In this document: one piece after another, positions 8,672 through 16,095 of the stretch
Numbering within the stretch: position 1 is the first letter of the stretch
Layout of the letters: each line of letters starts with the position of its first letter
Source of the DNA: Dokdonella fugitiva
GTDB lineage: Bacteria > Pseudomonadota > Gammaproteobacteria > Xanthomonadales > Rhodanobacteraceae
DNA length: 64,000 nt
Reading direction: 5' to 3'
Assembly (NCBI RefSeq): GCF_004342425.1
Contig: NZ_SLWQ01000004.1
Span: 1 to 64,000, forward strand
Program-made: the position numbers and the translations under genes
Notes under the pieces: generated by a model
Seen by the model: the letters and a program-made list of their open reading frames with translations, nothing else
Database searches by the model: none
What the model was told of the DNA's origin: nothing

Positions 8672-8751
8672 TCTCCTCTTCGGGGGGGATTGGACTCCAG
8701 ATCGGCGTGCTACTCAAAATCGGGGGGACGTCGCTCCCCCCAGCCGATCAG

Positions 8752-9063
8752 TCAAGAACTTCCGGCCGGCTCCAGCAAGCTGGGACGCGCCACGATAGCC
8801 TTGAACAGATTGGCGGTGGCCGGACTGGCCTTCAGCGCAGCCAGCGACTGCGTTACCTGTCCAGCAACGCAGGTCAGGATGTGGATGTTGTTGGTCTGGG
8901 GTACGCCGCCGACATCGGACTTGTTGGTTGCTCCCGTGCGCAGGCGCTTGAGCGTCGTCTCCCTGTTGCCGAACGCTTCCAGAAAGGCATACGGGAACTC
9001 GCTCCGGTCGAACGGCTTCTCGGCAAGTTCGGAGATGGCTTGTTCGATCTCTACGGCATTCAT
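8752..9063 (-). pseudogene. MmeI-type restriction/methyltransferase, N-terminal remnant
   Basis: A 103-codon ORF whose first 80 residues match the N-terminal domain of MmeI-like single-chain type IIL restriction-methyltransferases: M-N-A-V-E-I-E-Q-A-I-S-E-L, F-P-Y-A-F-L-E-A-F-G-N, then T-N-K-S-D-V-G-G-V-P-Q-T-N-N-I-H-I and L-A-A-L-K-A-S-P-A-T. Intact members are about 900 residues, so the nuclease, methylase and target-recognition domains are lost. The ORF then ends in unrelated residues. Its ATG overlaps the toxin stop codon (ATGA), so it would be translationally coupled to the toxin gene. The family call is from remembered motifs. Confidence 0.65.
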
Positions 9064-9560
9064 GGTTTGGAGAACTCGACAACAGGGAGATACAGCGTGA
9101 GGCCAGCTTCGGCAGTGCGACGGAAGCCGAAGGCTTCATAGAACGCTGCGGCGCGTTCATCTTTGGCGTCGACGACGATCACCCGCACGCCAAGACTCTG
9201 GCGTACCGCGAGCGCCTGGTTGACCGCGTGGCCGACCAGCATCGCGCCGCAGCCCTTGCCCTGCTGGCCTGCGGCGACGGCAAGGCGCCCCACCCGCACG
9301 GCGGGCACCGGGTAGGCCGGCAGTCGTCGGCGGTCGGCCTCGTTCAGTTCCTGCAGGTGCAGCTGCGCCGCGGCCAGTGAGCAGTAACCGAGGATGCGCA
9401 AAGGTGCGGCATCGTCCACCAGCACATGCGTCGTGGCGATTCCATCCCGATGATGCTGGGTGGCAAAGCGGCGCAGGTAGTCGTCCAGCGGCACAACGCC
9501 GCAGGTGAAGCCATCCCGGTCATGAAGCCTGCCGTCCAGGACGGCAAAGGCCAGCGCCAC
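9060..9560 (-). CDS. GNAT-family acetyltransferase toxin
   Basis: A 166-residue GNAT protein of the TacT/AtaT type, which blocks translation by acetylating the amino acid on charged tRNA. The acetyl-CoA loop is A-A-G-Q-Q-G-K-G-C-G-A-M-L (about 95-107), preceded by the beta-strand V-R-V-G-R-L-A-V. Near the C-terminus A-A-A-F-Y-E-A-F-G-F holds the tyrosine expected to act as general acid. The DUF1778 antitoxin gene ends 3 bases upstream, the standard arrangement. Confidence 0.85.
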   Translation of the reverse strand: MALAFAVLDGRLHDRDGFTCGVVPLDDYLRRFATQHHRDGIATTHVLVDDAAPLRILGYCSLAAAQLHLQELNEADRRRLPAYPVPAVRVGRLAVAAGQQGKGCGAMLVGHAVNQALAVRQSLGVRVIVVDAKDERAAAFYEAFGFRRTAEAGLTLYLPVVEFSKP

Positions 9561-9563
9561 CGC

Positions 9564-9833
9564 TCAGCGCCGGCTCGCGCGGGTGGCTTGGTCCATCGCC
9601 CGCTGCAGGCGGGCATTGGGCTGGAACGGTGCATCAAGTGTGGCCAAGAAGCGGCGGGATTCCTCAGCCGAAAGCGTGACTGCCGTGTTCGCAGCAATCG
9701 CGGCATCAGCCTCGCGTAGGGCGACTTCCCGTACGAACGTGGAGACGGTGACCCCACGGAGGGCAGCAGCCTTGGCGATGCGTTCCTTGTCGTGGTCGAC
9801 CAGACGGAGGTCTAAGCGGGCAGCGGTGGACAT
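9564..9833 (-). CDS. DUF1778 antitoxin
   Basis: An 89-residue antitoxin of the DUF1778 family: a ribbon-helix-helix N-terminus (R-L-D-L-R-L-V-D-H-D-K-E-R-I-A-K-A-A-A-L-R-G, then T-V-S-T-F-V-R-E-V-A) and a C-terminal toxin-binding tail with S-A-E-E-S-R-R-F-L. Start set at the ATG 9831-9833, where family similarity begins; the frame is open 23 codons farther. It should neutralise the adjoining GNAT toxin and, with it, repress the operon through the palindrome at 9853-9873. Confidence 0.85.
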   Translation of the reverse strand: MSTAARLDLRLVDHDKERIAKAAALRGVTVSTFVREVALREADAAIAANTAVTLSAEESRRFLATLDAPFQPNARLQRAMDQATRASRR

Positions 9834-9852
9834 GGCGGCGCCCTCAGAAGAG

Positions 9853-9873
9853 TGTACGGAACAATACCGTACA
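9853..9873. promoter_or_regulatory. Probable toxin-antitoxin operator
   Basis: A perfect inverted repeat, TGTACGG / CCGTACA, with a 7-base spacer. It lies 20 bases upstream of the antitoxin start, where ribbon-helix-helix antitoxins usually bind to autoregulate. The position and symmetry are seen directly; binding is inferred. Confidence 0.55.
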
Positions 9874-9923
9874 ACCTTTTCTGGAGGATTTCCATGGCTC
9901 ACGTCTTCAGTGTGAATCGGAGC

Positions 9924-9939
9924 TCACTCCCACTCGATC
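9924..9939 (+). repeat. Distal attachment-site copy (att) of the guaA 3' end
   Basis: TCACTCCCACTCGATC is identical to 16193-16208, the last 16 bases of guaA including its stop codon, and in the same orientation. After one mismatch the next two bases also agree. No gene needs this sequence here. It is therefore read as the second half of a site-specific insertion at guaA. Confidence 0.8.
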
Positions 9940-9997
9940 ATCAACGAGTCACGCAAGTCCGCGTGATTAAAGGGATTGGCTTTGATCGACATGGGCC

Positions 9998-10019
9998 TCT
10001 ACCGTCGCTTTTACCGTCA
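9998..10019 (+). repeat. Two TACCGTC repeats inside the left end
   Basis: TCTACCGTC at 9998-10006 and TTTTACCGTCA at 10009-10019, spaced 11 bases start to start. The second is identical to copies near the other end of the element at 15921, 15992 and 16055. Position just inside both attachment sites suggests arm-type binding sites of a tyrosine recombinase or its excision factor. Confidence 0.6.
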
Positions 10020-10262
10020 GAAAAACACTTCTTTTGCTGGCGCGGGTTTACGCGGCATCGGCTCATCATCAATCAGCGTCAATCATACCGAACAGGCGAC
10101 CGCACTTCACCCCTCACGTTGAGTGCCAACCCGATGTGCTCCATGCTCGGCAGCCACACTGGATGTTCGGTCGGACAGCCATTTTTGCTGTTCAGCGAAT
10201 CTTGCTCGCCCCCCGCAACCGCCCCCTGCGCAAGCCATCGGCGACTTGGAATTGTTGGTCCA

Positions 10263-10281
10263 GTCGTAGTCAGACTACGAC
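10263..10281. repeat. Perfect 19-base palindrome
   Basis: GTCGTAGTCAGACTACGAC: two 9-base arms around one central base, 140 bases upstream of abiEi. It could be an operator or a recombination accessory site; nothing in the sequence decides. Confidence 0.5.
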
Positions 10282-10421
10282 AACGACAACCTATCCAAAC
10301 GACTCGGGCGCAACCCACGACGCTCGTTCGGCACTGCGGCAGAAAAGAACACCGTCCACCTTCTTGCCGCTGCCAAGATGTCAGAAACTAGTGTATCATT
10401 TCTCTGTTCGAGAGGTGCCCC

Positions 10422-11018
10422 ATGAACACGCTGCCCGAGACCATCCTGCAACAAGCACGATCTCTCCCCGAGGGAGGCGTGCTGTCGCCCAAGGAGTTCC
10501 TGCACCTGGGAAGCCGGTCGGCGGTGGATCAAGCGTTCTCGCGGCTCGCCAAGACCGGCAAGCTGCTACGCGTAGCGCGTGGCGCCTATGCCGCCCCGGT
10601 TTCCAGCCGATTCGGCTCGCGCGCTCCCGCGCCCGAGAAGGTCGTCAAGGCGCTGGGCGAACAAAGCGGCGAAGTCGTCGTACCGCACGGCGCCAGCGCG
10701 GCCAATGCCCTGGGCCTGACGCAGCAAGTGCCCATCCGCGAGGTCTATCTGACCTCCGGCCGCACCCGGAAGCTGAAGCTCGGGCGCTCGGAAGTGCTGG
10801 TCAAGCACGCACCGCGCTGGATGCTGGCACTGGGCACGCGGCCGGCCGGCGCAGCCGTGCGCGCACTGGCCTGGATTGGACCCACGCACGCCGGCAAGTC
10901 GCTGGCGTCGCTGCGCCGTACCCTTCCCCGCTCCGAATGGCAGGCGCTGGCCTCGGCGCGTGCGACGCTGCCCGGCTGGATGGCACGAGCCATCGGCGAG
11001 GAAGCCGCGCGTGGCTGA
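10422..11018 (+). CDS. abiEi: AbiEi antitoxin (DUF6088-type)
   Basis: A 198-residue antitoxin of a type IV toxin-antitoxin system. The N-terminus has a winged-helix-like segment (L-S-P-K-E-F-L, S-A-V-D-Q-A-F-S-R-L-A-K-T-G-K-L-L-R-V-A-R-G-A-Y) used for DNA binding and autorepression, followed by the alpha/beta domain with V-V-V-P-H-G-A-S-A-A-N-A-L-G-L-T. GAGAGG precedes the ATG. Its stop overlaps the abiEii start region by 8 bases, so the two are translationally coupled. In AbiE systems the antitoxin acts without binding the toxin, and the pair causes abortive infection. Confidence 0.85.
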   Translation: MNTLPETILQQARSLPEGGVLSPKEFLHLGSRSAVDQAFSRLAKTGKLLRVARGAYAAPVSSRFGSRAPAPEKVVKALGEQSGEVVVPHGASAANALGLTQQVPIREVYLTSGRTRKLKLGRSEVLVKHAPRWMLALGTRPAGAAVRALAWIGPTHAGKSLASLRRTLPRSEWQALASARATLPGWMARAIGEEAARG

Positions 11019-12033
11019 GTATTTCTTCGACCTGAGCAAGAAGGATCAACGCGAGGCGCTGGAATACGGGCGGGCCGAAACCGGCCGCCCGGTCCACTTG
11101 CTCGAAAAGGACGTATGGGTGGTGTGGACGCTGCGCGCCCTGTTCGAGGCGCCGCTCGCGGCCGACCTGACCTTCAAGGGTGGCACCTCGCTGTCGAAGG
11201 TCTACAAGGTCATCGACCGCTTTTCCGAAGACATCGACCTGACCTACGACATCCGCAAGCTGATCCCGGACCTGATCGGCGAAGGCGGCGAGCTGCCGGC
11301 CAGCCGAAGCCAGGCCGGCAAGTGGACTCAAGCCGTGCGGCATCGGCTGCCGGACTGGATCACGCTGAACGTGCAGCCGGCGCTGCAAGCTGCGCTGACG
11401 CGCGAGCGCCTGGCTGCTCGGCTCGAACTTGGCGGGCAAGAGAACGACAAGCTGTTCCTGCACTACCCTGCCCTGACGCAAGGAACGGGCTACGTGGCGC
11501 CTGTCGTCACGCTGGAGTTCGGTGCGCGCGCCACCGGCGAGCCGCATCAGGTATTCCAAGTGACTTGCGACATCGCCGCGCACCTGGCCGACGTGTCATT
11601 TCCCACCGCCTCGCCATTGGTCATGAGCGTCGCGCGCACCTTTTGGGAGAAGGCCACGGCTGCGCACGTGTTCTGCGCGCAAGGCCGCATCCGCAGCGAA
11701 CGCTATGCCCGGCATTGGCACGACTTGGCCGCGATCGCGCGGAGCCCTCATTTCGCCACCGTCATCGCCGATCGCACAGTGGCAACGGCCGTCGCTCGCC
11801 ACAAGTCCTACTTCTTCATCGAGAAGGACGCCGACGGCCAGGTGATCGACTACATGCCCGCGACCGCGGGGCATCTGAAAATCGTCCCCGAAGGCGAAGC
11901 GAGGACGGCACTCGCCAAGGACTATGCAGCCATGCTGGCGGACGAAGTGATGGTAGGCAATGCCGTATCGTTCGACGAGCTATTGGAAGCATGCGCCGAC
12001 CTCGAAGCCAAGGCGAACAGGCCTGCCGCGTAG
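11011..12033 (+). CDS. abiEii: AbiEii nucleotidyltransferase toxin
   Basis: A 340-residue protein of the AbiEii/AbiGii nucleotidyltransferase family. The catalytic signature F-K-G-G-T-S-L-S-K-V, about ten residues, then S-E-D-I-D-L-T-Y (residues 54-77) gives the G-S/T...D-x-D metal site. Related toxins add nucleotides to the 3' end of tRNAs and stop growth. The start was placed at GTG 11011-11013, eight bases inside the antitoxin gene, because similarity begins with A-E-Y-F-F-D-L; the frame is open upstream but is antitoxin antisense-free overlap. It probably shares an operon with the two genes that follow, 36 bases downstream. Confidence 0.87.
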   Translation: MAEYFFDLSKKDQREALEYGRAETGRPVHLLEKDVWVVWTLRALFEAPLAADLTFKGGTSLSKVYKVIDRFSEDIDLTYDIRKLIPDLIGEGGELPASRSQAGKWTQAVRHRLPDWITLNVQPALQAALTRERLAARLELGGQENDKLFLHYPALTQGTGYVAPVVTLEFGARATGEPHQVFQVTCDIAAHLADVSFPTASPLVMSVARTFWEKATAAHVFCAQGRIRSERYARHWHDLAAIARSPHFATVIADRTVATAVARHKSYFFIEKDADGQVIDYMPATAGHLKIVPEGEARTALAKDYAAMLADEVMVGNAVSFDELLEACADLEAKANRPAA

Positions 12034-12069
12034 CGACAACAAGATCAACAAGGACTACTTGGGGGAGCC

Positions 12070-13905
12070 ATGCGTGTTTCACGATTGCAGATAGAGAACT
12101 TCCGCGGCATCAAGAAGACGGAACTTCACTTCTCTGGGCATACGCTCCTGATCGGCGGCAACAACGTCGGAAAGAGCACGATCTGCGAAGCACTCGATCT
12201 CGTGCTTGGGCCGGATCGCCTGAATCGAACACCCCCGGTTGAAGAGTTCGATTTCCGCAATGCCGGCTATCTGAACGAAGATGGCGAAACCCCCGTTCCT
12301 ATCCGCATCGAAGCCGTCCTCGTCGATCTGACCGACGACATCAAGAAGCTCTGCGCCGCCAATTTGGAGTTCTGGCACAAAGCTGACAAGCGGGTTCTCG
12401 GCGAAGGCGAGATTGGCAACGCCGACGATCCCAACGTGGAACTCTGCCTTCGCCTGATTACCGTCGCCCAGTACGACATCGAAGAAGACCAGTTCTTCGC
12501 CAAGACGATCTATGGCCGAAGCGATGACGATGACGCCGCCGATCCCAGGTCGATACCCACCAAGGTCAAGCGAGCGATAGGCTTCCTCTACCTGCGCACC
12601 ATTCGCACCGGCTCGCGTGCATTGAGCCTGGAGCGCGGCACGCTGCTCGACAACATCCTGCGAATGAAAGAAGCCCGAAAGGGGATGTGGGAAAGCATCC
12701 GCCGGCGGCTGTCTGCCCTCGATCCACCGATAGACGCCGACGCCACCGAACTGGGGCCGATCCTGGATGAAATCGAAGCACGGCTGTCGGAATACATCGC
12801 GCCCGGCGGCGAGGGCCGCTCGACCCGTCTGTTCGTCTCCCAACTCACGCGTGAGCACTTGCGAAAGACCATCGCCTTCTTCCTGACGATGGGCCGCGGT
12901 GAGGAAGCCGTTCCGTTCCAGCAGGCGGGCAGCGGAACGCTGAACACGCTTCTGCTGGCATTACTGACTTTCATCGCTGACCTCAAAAAAGACAACGTCA
13001 TCTTTGCGATGGAAGAACCCGAGATCGCCCTTCCACCGCACACTCAGCGGCGGATTGCGAACTACCTTCTGGAAGAAACCTCGCAATGCTTCGTCACATC
13101 GCACTCTCCCTACGTCATCGAACGCTTCGAGCCGGACGGGATACTGAAGCTCAACCGCGACGAGCAAGGCACACTGACCGGCACGGCGATCAAGCTACCC
13201 GCCGGCATGAAGGCTAAGAACTACCGACAGAACTTCCGCCGGGCCATCGCGGAAGCCATGCTCGGCCAAGGCGTGATCGTCGGCGAGGGCATCACTGAAC
13301 AGGATGCCTTGCTGGTGGCCGCACAGAAAATGGAGGACAACGATCCTGCCTTGTTTCCCTTGGACGTGGCCGGTCTGTGCGTCATCAACGCTGACGGTGA
13401 TGGGAACCTGGAGAAGCTGGGCGCCTTCTTCAAGGAGATCGGCACGCCAGCCTTTGCCTTCTTCGATCGCAAGAAGCGCACGGATGCGGAAGTCACTGCC
13501 CTTCAAGGCAGCTACGTGGTAGCCAAGGAAATCCAGCAAAAAGGCGCCGAGGTGCTGATGGCCGAGGAAGCGCCCCTGGATCGTCAGTGGCAATACTTGG
13601 AAGCCCTACGCGCCGAGGACACTGATGGCCGGTTCGGGATTCCGGCCGCCCGCCCCGCTGACGACGAACTACGCAAGCTGACCACCTCCACGCTTAAGGG
13701 CCTGAAGGGCGAAGGCGGCGCGGCAAAGCTGCTGCAACTCTGCGCCGTAGCCGAGTTGCCCAAGACCATCACCGACTTCCTCGCCGACATCTATCAACGC
13801 TACCCGAAGCCAAGGCGCAAGGAAGTGCCTGCCCCGCAAGCCGACGCCAACGCGGAAGCGGCAGGCAACAACCAAGCCGCGGCCGAAGACCCCGAGGAAC
13901 TCTAG
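12070..13905 (+). CDS. GajA-like OLD-family ATPase/TOPRIM nuclease
   Basis: A 611-residue protein of the OLD nuclease family. N-terminal ABC-type ATPase: Walker A G-G-N-N-V-G-K-S-T (29-37), signature-like A-G-S-G-T-L-N near 285, Walker B with F-A-M-E-E-P near 312, and H-loop T-S-H-S-P-Y near 341. C-terminal TOPRIM domain: G-E-G-I-T-E near 404, I-N-A-D-G-D-G near 438 and F-F-D-R-K-K near 466, the acidic residues needed for DNA cleavage. With a UvrD-like helicase directly downstream it matches class 2 OLD / GajA of the Gabija anti-phage system. The C-terminal 100 residues are a Pro/Ala-rich tail. GGGGGAGCC gives a strong ribosome site. Confidence 0.85.
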   Translation: MRVSRLQIENFRGIKKTELHFSGHTLLIGGNNVGKSTICEALDLVLGPDRLNRTPPVEEFDFRNAGYLNEDGETPVPIRIEAVLVDLTDDIKKLCAANLEFWHKADKRVLGEGEIGNADDPNVELCLRLITVAQYDIEEDQFFAKTIYGRSDDDDAADPRSIPTKVKRAIGFLYLRTIRTGSRALSLERGTLLDNILRMKEARKGMWESIRRRLSALDPPIDADATELGPILDEIEARLSEYIAPGGEGRSTRLFVSQLTREHLRKTIAFFLTMGRGEEAVPFQQAGSGTLNTLLLALLTFIADLKKDNVIFAMEEPEIALPPHTQRRIANYLLEETSQCFVTSHSPYVIERFEPDGILKLNRDEQGTLTGTAIKLPAGMKAKNYRQNFRRAIAEAMLGQGVIVGEGITEQDALLVAAQKMEDNDPALFPLDVAGLCVINADGDGNLEKLGAFFKEIGTPAFAFFDRKKRTDAEVTALQGSYVVAKEIQQKGAEVLMAEEAPLDRQWQYLEALRAEDTDGRFGIPAARPADDELRKLTTSTLKGLKGEGGAAKLLQLCAVAELPKTITDFLADIYQRYPKPRRKEVPAPQADANAEAAGNNQAAAEDPEEL

Positions 13906-13908
13906 ATC

Positions 13909-15642
13909 GTGGCCCTGGTCATCTGCGCGCAGCGACAAAGCATCCTCGACGAGGACGGTGCCATCCTCGTTACGGGTGGCCCAGGCAGCGGCAAGACGAC
14001 CATCGCTTTAGCCAAGGCCAGACTTGTCATAGAACGGGGCCTGTCACTTGGTCAATCTGTCCTGTTTCTCAGCTTCTCGCGTGCTGCCGTAGCGCGCGTC
14101 GCCGAAGCGAGCAAGACACAGTTGCCGGCTGCCCTGCAAGGAAAGCTCTCAATCCAGACGTTCCACTCGTTCTTTTGGCGCATCTTGCAGGCTTACGGAT
14201 ATCTGTTGGGCGCACCAAGATCCCTGCGGTTGCTGATGCCTCACGATGAGGCAGCGATGCGGCACGAGTTCGAGAACAACGGCGGCAATTGGAATGTCGA
14301 GCGCGAGCTCCTGTTCCGTGAGGCCGGCAGGGTCGCGTTCGACCTGTTCGCCCCGAAAGCTCATGAACTACTGTCTCGAAGCGCGCGCCTGCGAGAACTC
14401 TTCTCGTCGTGCTATCCGCTGATCGTTGTGGACGAGGCCCAAGATACCGCAGAAGACCAGTGGCAATGCGTCCGTCTGTTATCCGCTGGCACGCAGATGA
14501 TGTGCCTCGCCGACCTGGACCAGCAGATTTACGACTTCCGGCCGGGCGTCAGTTCCGACCGGGTAACGCACATCATGGCCGCCCTGCAACCGTTGCGTGT
14601 GGATCTGGCAGGCGAGAATCACAGAAGCCCCGATTCGGAAATCGTCGCCTTCGGCAACGACGTGCTACTGAACACACCGCGAGGGGCAGCCTACCGAGGC
14701 GTGTCGCGCATGAACTATCGCGCCAATCGAGAGTACCGTGACCGTGCGATCCGCCAGGCAATCGGAATCGCCATCCAGCGCGCCAAGGAAGCGGCTCAGG
14801 GCGACATCGAGAGCCTAGCCGTCCTGGCAACATGGGGGCGTGGTGTCAACGTCATTTCCCGCGCGCTGACCGGCGATGGCACGAACCTGATCCCGCATCG
14901 GGTGATGATCGACGAAGCGTCGGTGCTTCTTTCCAGCCGCATGGTGGCGTTCATGCTGGAGCCGCGCAGGCCAGCAGCGGAAGAGCTGTTGGACCTGGCC
15001 GATGGACTTGATCTTGCTGCGACAGTTTTTCGCGCGCGCGGCGGGAACACCAACCTTGGTACCGCACAGCGGTTGGCAACAAGCGCGATACAAGGCCGCG
15101 GCGGAACTTCCCCTCGCGCCAACGGAGTGGCATCCAAACTTTTGGATGCACTGCGCACACTGCGCACCCACGAGTTCACGGGAGACCCGAAGCGGGATTG
15201 GCTGGACGCGCGCAGCATCCTCCGCAACGCGGGTGCCAACCCGTTTCAATCCATAGCCGAGGATGCCGAACAGCTTGTCGCCTTTCAGCGCGGTCGCCGC
15301 ATTTCCGCGGCACTGACCGAACTCTGGCAAACGCAGGGAGCATATCGAAATGCTCGCAGCGCGCTCGATGCGGCCATTGCCGAAGACCAGCTCCTGTCTG
15401 GCGGAAACGACCTAAGAGGCATCCACGTCATGACCATCCACAAGTCGAAGGGCAAGGAGTTCGACGCGGCGATCCTCTTCGACGACCCGAACAGCAGCCC
15501 TCTGCTTTTCACACAAGAAGCTCCGCCGCACCCACGCTGCCGGAAGTTGACGCGGGTTGGCATCACCCGCGCTCGGCATCATGTGCTGATGCTCTGCGAC
15601 ATGTTCACTCCAACCGCCCTACTTCAAGGTCATCGGCTTTAG
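13909..15642 (+). CDS. GajB-like UvrD/PcrA-type helicase
   Basis: A 577-residue superfamily 1 helicase. Seen are Walker A V-T-G-G-P-G-S-G-K-T-T (residues 20-31), F-L-S-F-S-R-A-A (motif Ia), I-V-V-D-E-A-Q-D-T (Walker B, about 172), L-A-D-L-D-Q-Q-I-Y (motif III), H-V-M-T-I-H-K-S-K-G-K-E-F-D (about 505) and V-G-I-T-R-A-R-H-H (motif VI, about 550). It starts with GTG three bases after the nuclease stop. In Gabija, GajB associates with the GajA tetramer and activates degradation of phage DNA. All motor motifs look intact. It ends 27 bases before a convergent short ORF. Confidence 0.85.
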   Translation: MALVICAQRQSILDEDGAILVTGGPGSGKTTIALAKARLVIERGLSLGQSVLFLSFSRAAVARVAEASKTQLPAALQGKLSIQTFHSFFWRILQAYGYLLGAPRSLRLLMPHDEAAMRHEFENNGGNWNVERELLFREAGRVAFDLFAPKAHELLSRSARLRELFSSCYPLIVVDEAQDTAEDQWQCVRLLSAGTQMMCLADLDQQIYDFRPGVSSDRVTHIMAALQPLRVDLAGENHRSPDSEIVAFGNDVLLNTPRGAAYRGVSRMNYRANREYRDRAIRQAIGIAIQRAKEAAQGDIESLAVLATWGRGVNVISRALTGDGTNLIPHRVMIDEASVLLSSRMVAFMLEPRRPAAEELLDLADGLDLAATVFRARGGNTNLGTAQRLATSAIQGRGGTSPRANGVASKLLDALRTLRTHEFTGDPKRDWLDARSILRNAGANPFQSIAEDAEQLVAFQRGRRISAALTELWQTQGAYRNARSALDAAIAEDQLLSGGNDLRGIHVMTIHKSKGKEFDAAILFDDPNSSPLLFTQEAPPHPRCRKLTRVGITRARHHVLMLCDMFTPTALLQGHRL

Positions 15643-15669
15643 GAACGTCTTTCGGCCGCAGCAACGCGA

Positions 15670-15882
15670 CTACTTCTGCTCCGACGACTTCCGGCGAAAG
15701 CCCCGGTCCCTCGCCATGAATGCTTCCAGCATGTGCGGAATCAGCGTCGTCGCATCGACCGCTTCGCCGTAGGTCTGCGCGTGCATGGCCGCGTAGCGGT
15801 CGAGGTCGGCCTTGAGCGTGGTCGAAGCCTTATAAATCTTGGACTTAGGCTTCATATTTCGTAGTGCAGCGTCAGTAAGCAT
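15670..15882 (-). pseudogene. Chimeric ORF: integrase start joined to DUF2274 end
   Basis: A 70-codon ORF with two parts. Residues 1-18 (M-L-T-D-A-A-L-R-N-M-K-P-K-S-K-I-Y-K) are the classic N-terminus of P4-type tyrosine integrases (DUF4102). From about residue 22 (L-K-A-D-L-D-R-Y-A-A-M-H, Y-G-E-A-V-D, L-I-P-H-M-L-E-A-F, D-R-G-F-R-R) it matches the C-terminus of DUF2274 proteins, which follow trbI in conjugative elements. An in-frame deletion joining the integrase gene beside guaA to the distal conjugation module would explain it. The integrase catalytic domain is absent. A short intact DUF2274 relative with a divergent start is the alternative. Confidence 0.6.
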
Positions 15883-15907
15883 CGAGGTTTCCTCCGGCTT
15901 GTGACGG

Positions 15908-16077
15908 CTTTACCGTCAGGTTTTACCGTCAAGGACCTGGAGACCTGCTGATGCCCGGAAAGCCGCATAAAACAAGCATTCCCGAGAAGGCTTTTACCGT
16001 CAAAGACGGTAAAAGTCTGAATAGTGAACGAGAGCGTCTTAATCCGGCCTCGATTTTTACCGTCAGCTCTACCGCCA
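15908..16077 (+). repeat. Cluster of TTTTACCGTCA repeats at the right end
   Basis: Copies at 15908-15918 (one mismatch), 15921-15931, 15992-16002 and 16055-16065, one in reverse orientation at 16005-16014, and a degenerate copy at 16069-16077. Two more lie inside the left end (9998-10019). Such clustering at both ends of an integrated element is typical of recombinase arm-type sites. Confidence 0.65.
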
Positions 16078-16095
16078 ACTTTTTCTGCTGGCCGG

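Larger units (their letters stand above)
8317..8741 (-). mobile_element. Truncated IS3-family insertion sequence
   Basis: Contains an intact orfA (8402-8671) and only the first 30 or so codons of orfB, which ends abruptly where LysR sequence begins at about 8317. The other end is near a GC-rich hairpin GGGGGGA / TCCCCCC at 8722-8741. About two thirds of a normal IS3 element (the catalytic orfB) is gone, so it is immobile on its own. The joint suggests insertion followed by a deletion that removed both the LysR 3' end and the IS body. Confidence 0.7.
9940..10421. other. Gene-free left end of the element
   Basis: About 480 bases with no convincing gene. It contains two TACCGTC repeats close to the att copy (9998-10019), a perfect 19-base palindrome (10263-10281), and the promoter region of the abiEi operon with an AT-richer patch ending at about 10405. 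The ORFs that cross it lack ribosome-binding sites and family motifs. Confidence 0.5.

Noticed and set aside
9852..10391. A 179-codon plus-strand ORF crossing the left att copy
   Set aside because: It runs through the attachment repeat, the TACCGTC repeats and the palindrome, with no family similarity; it is non-coding DNA of the element end.
10386..10410. AGAAA...TTTCT as the AbiEi operator
   Set aside because: Only five symmetric base pairs; too weak to call as an operator.
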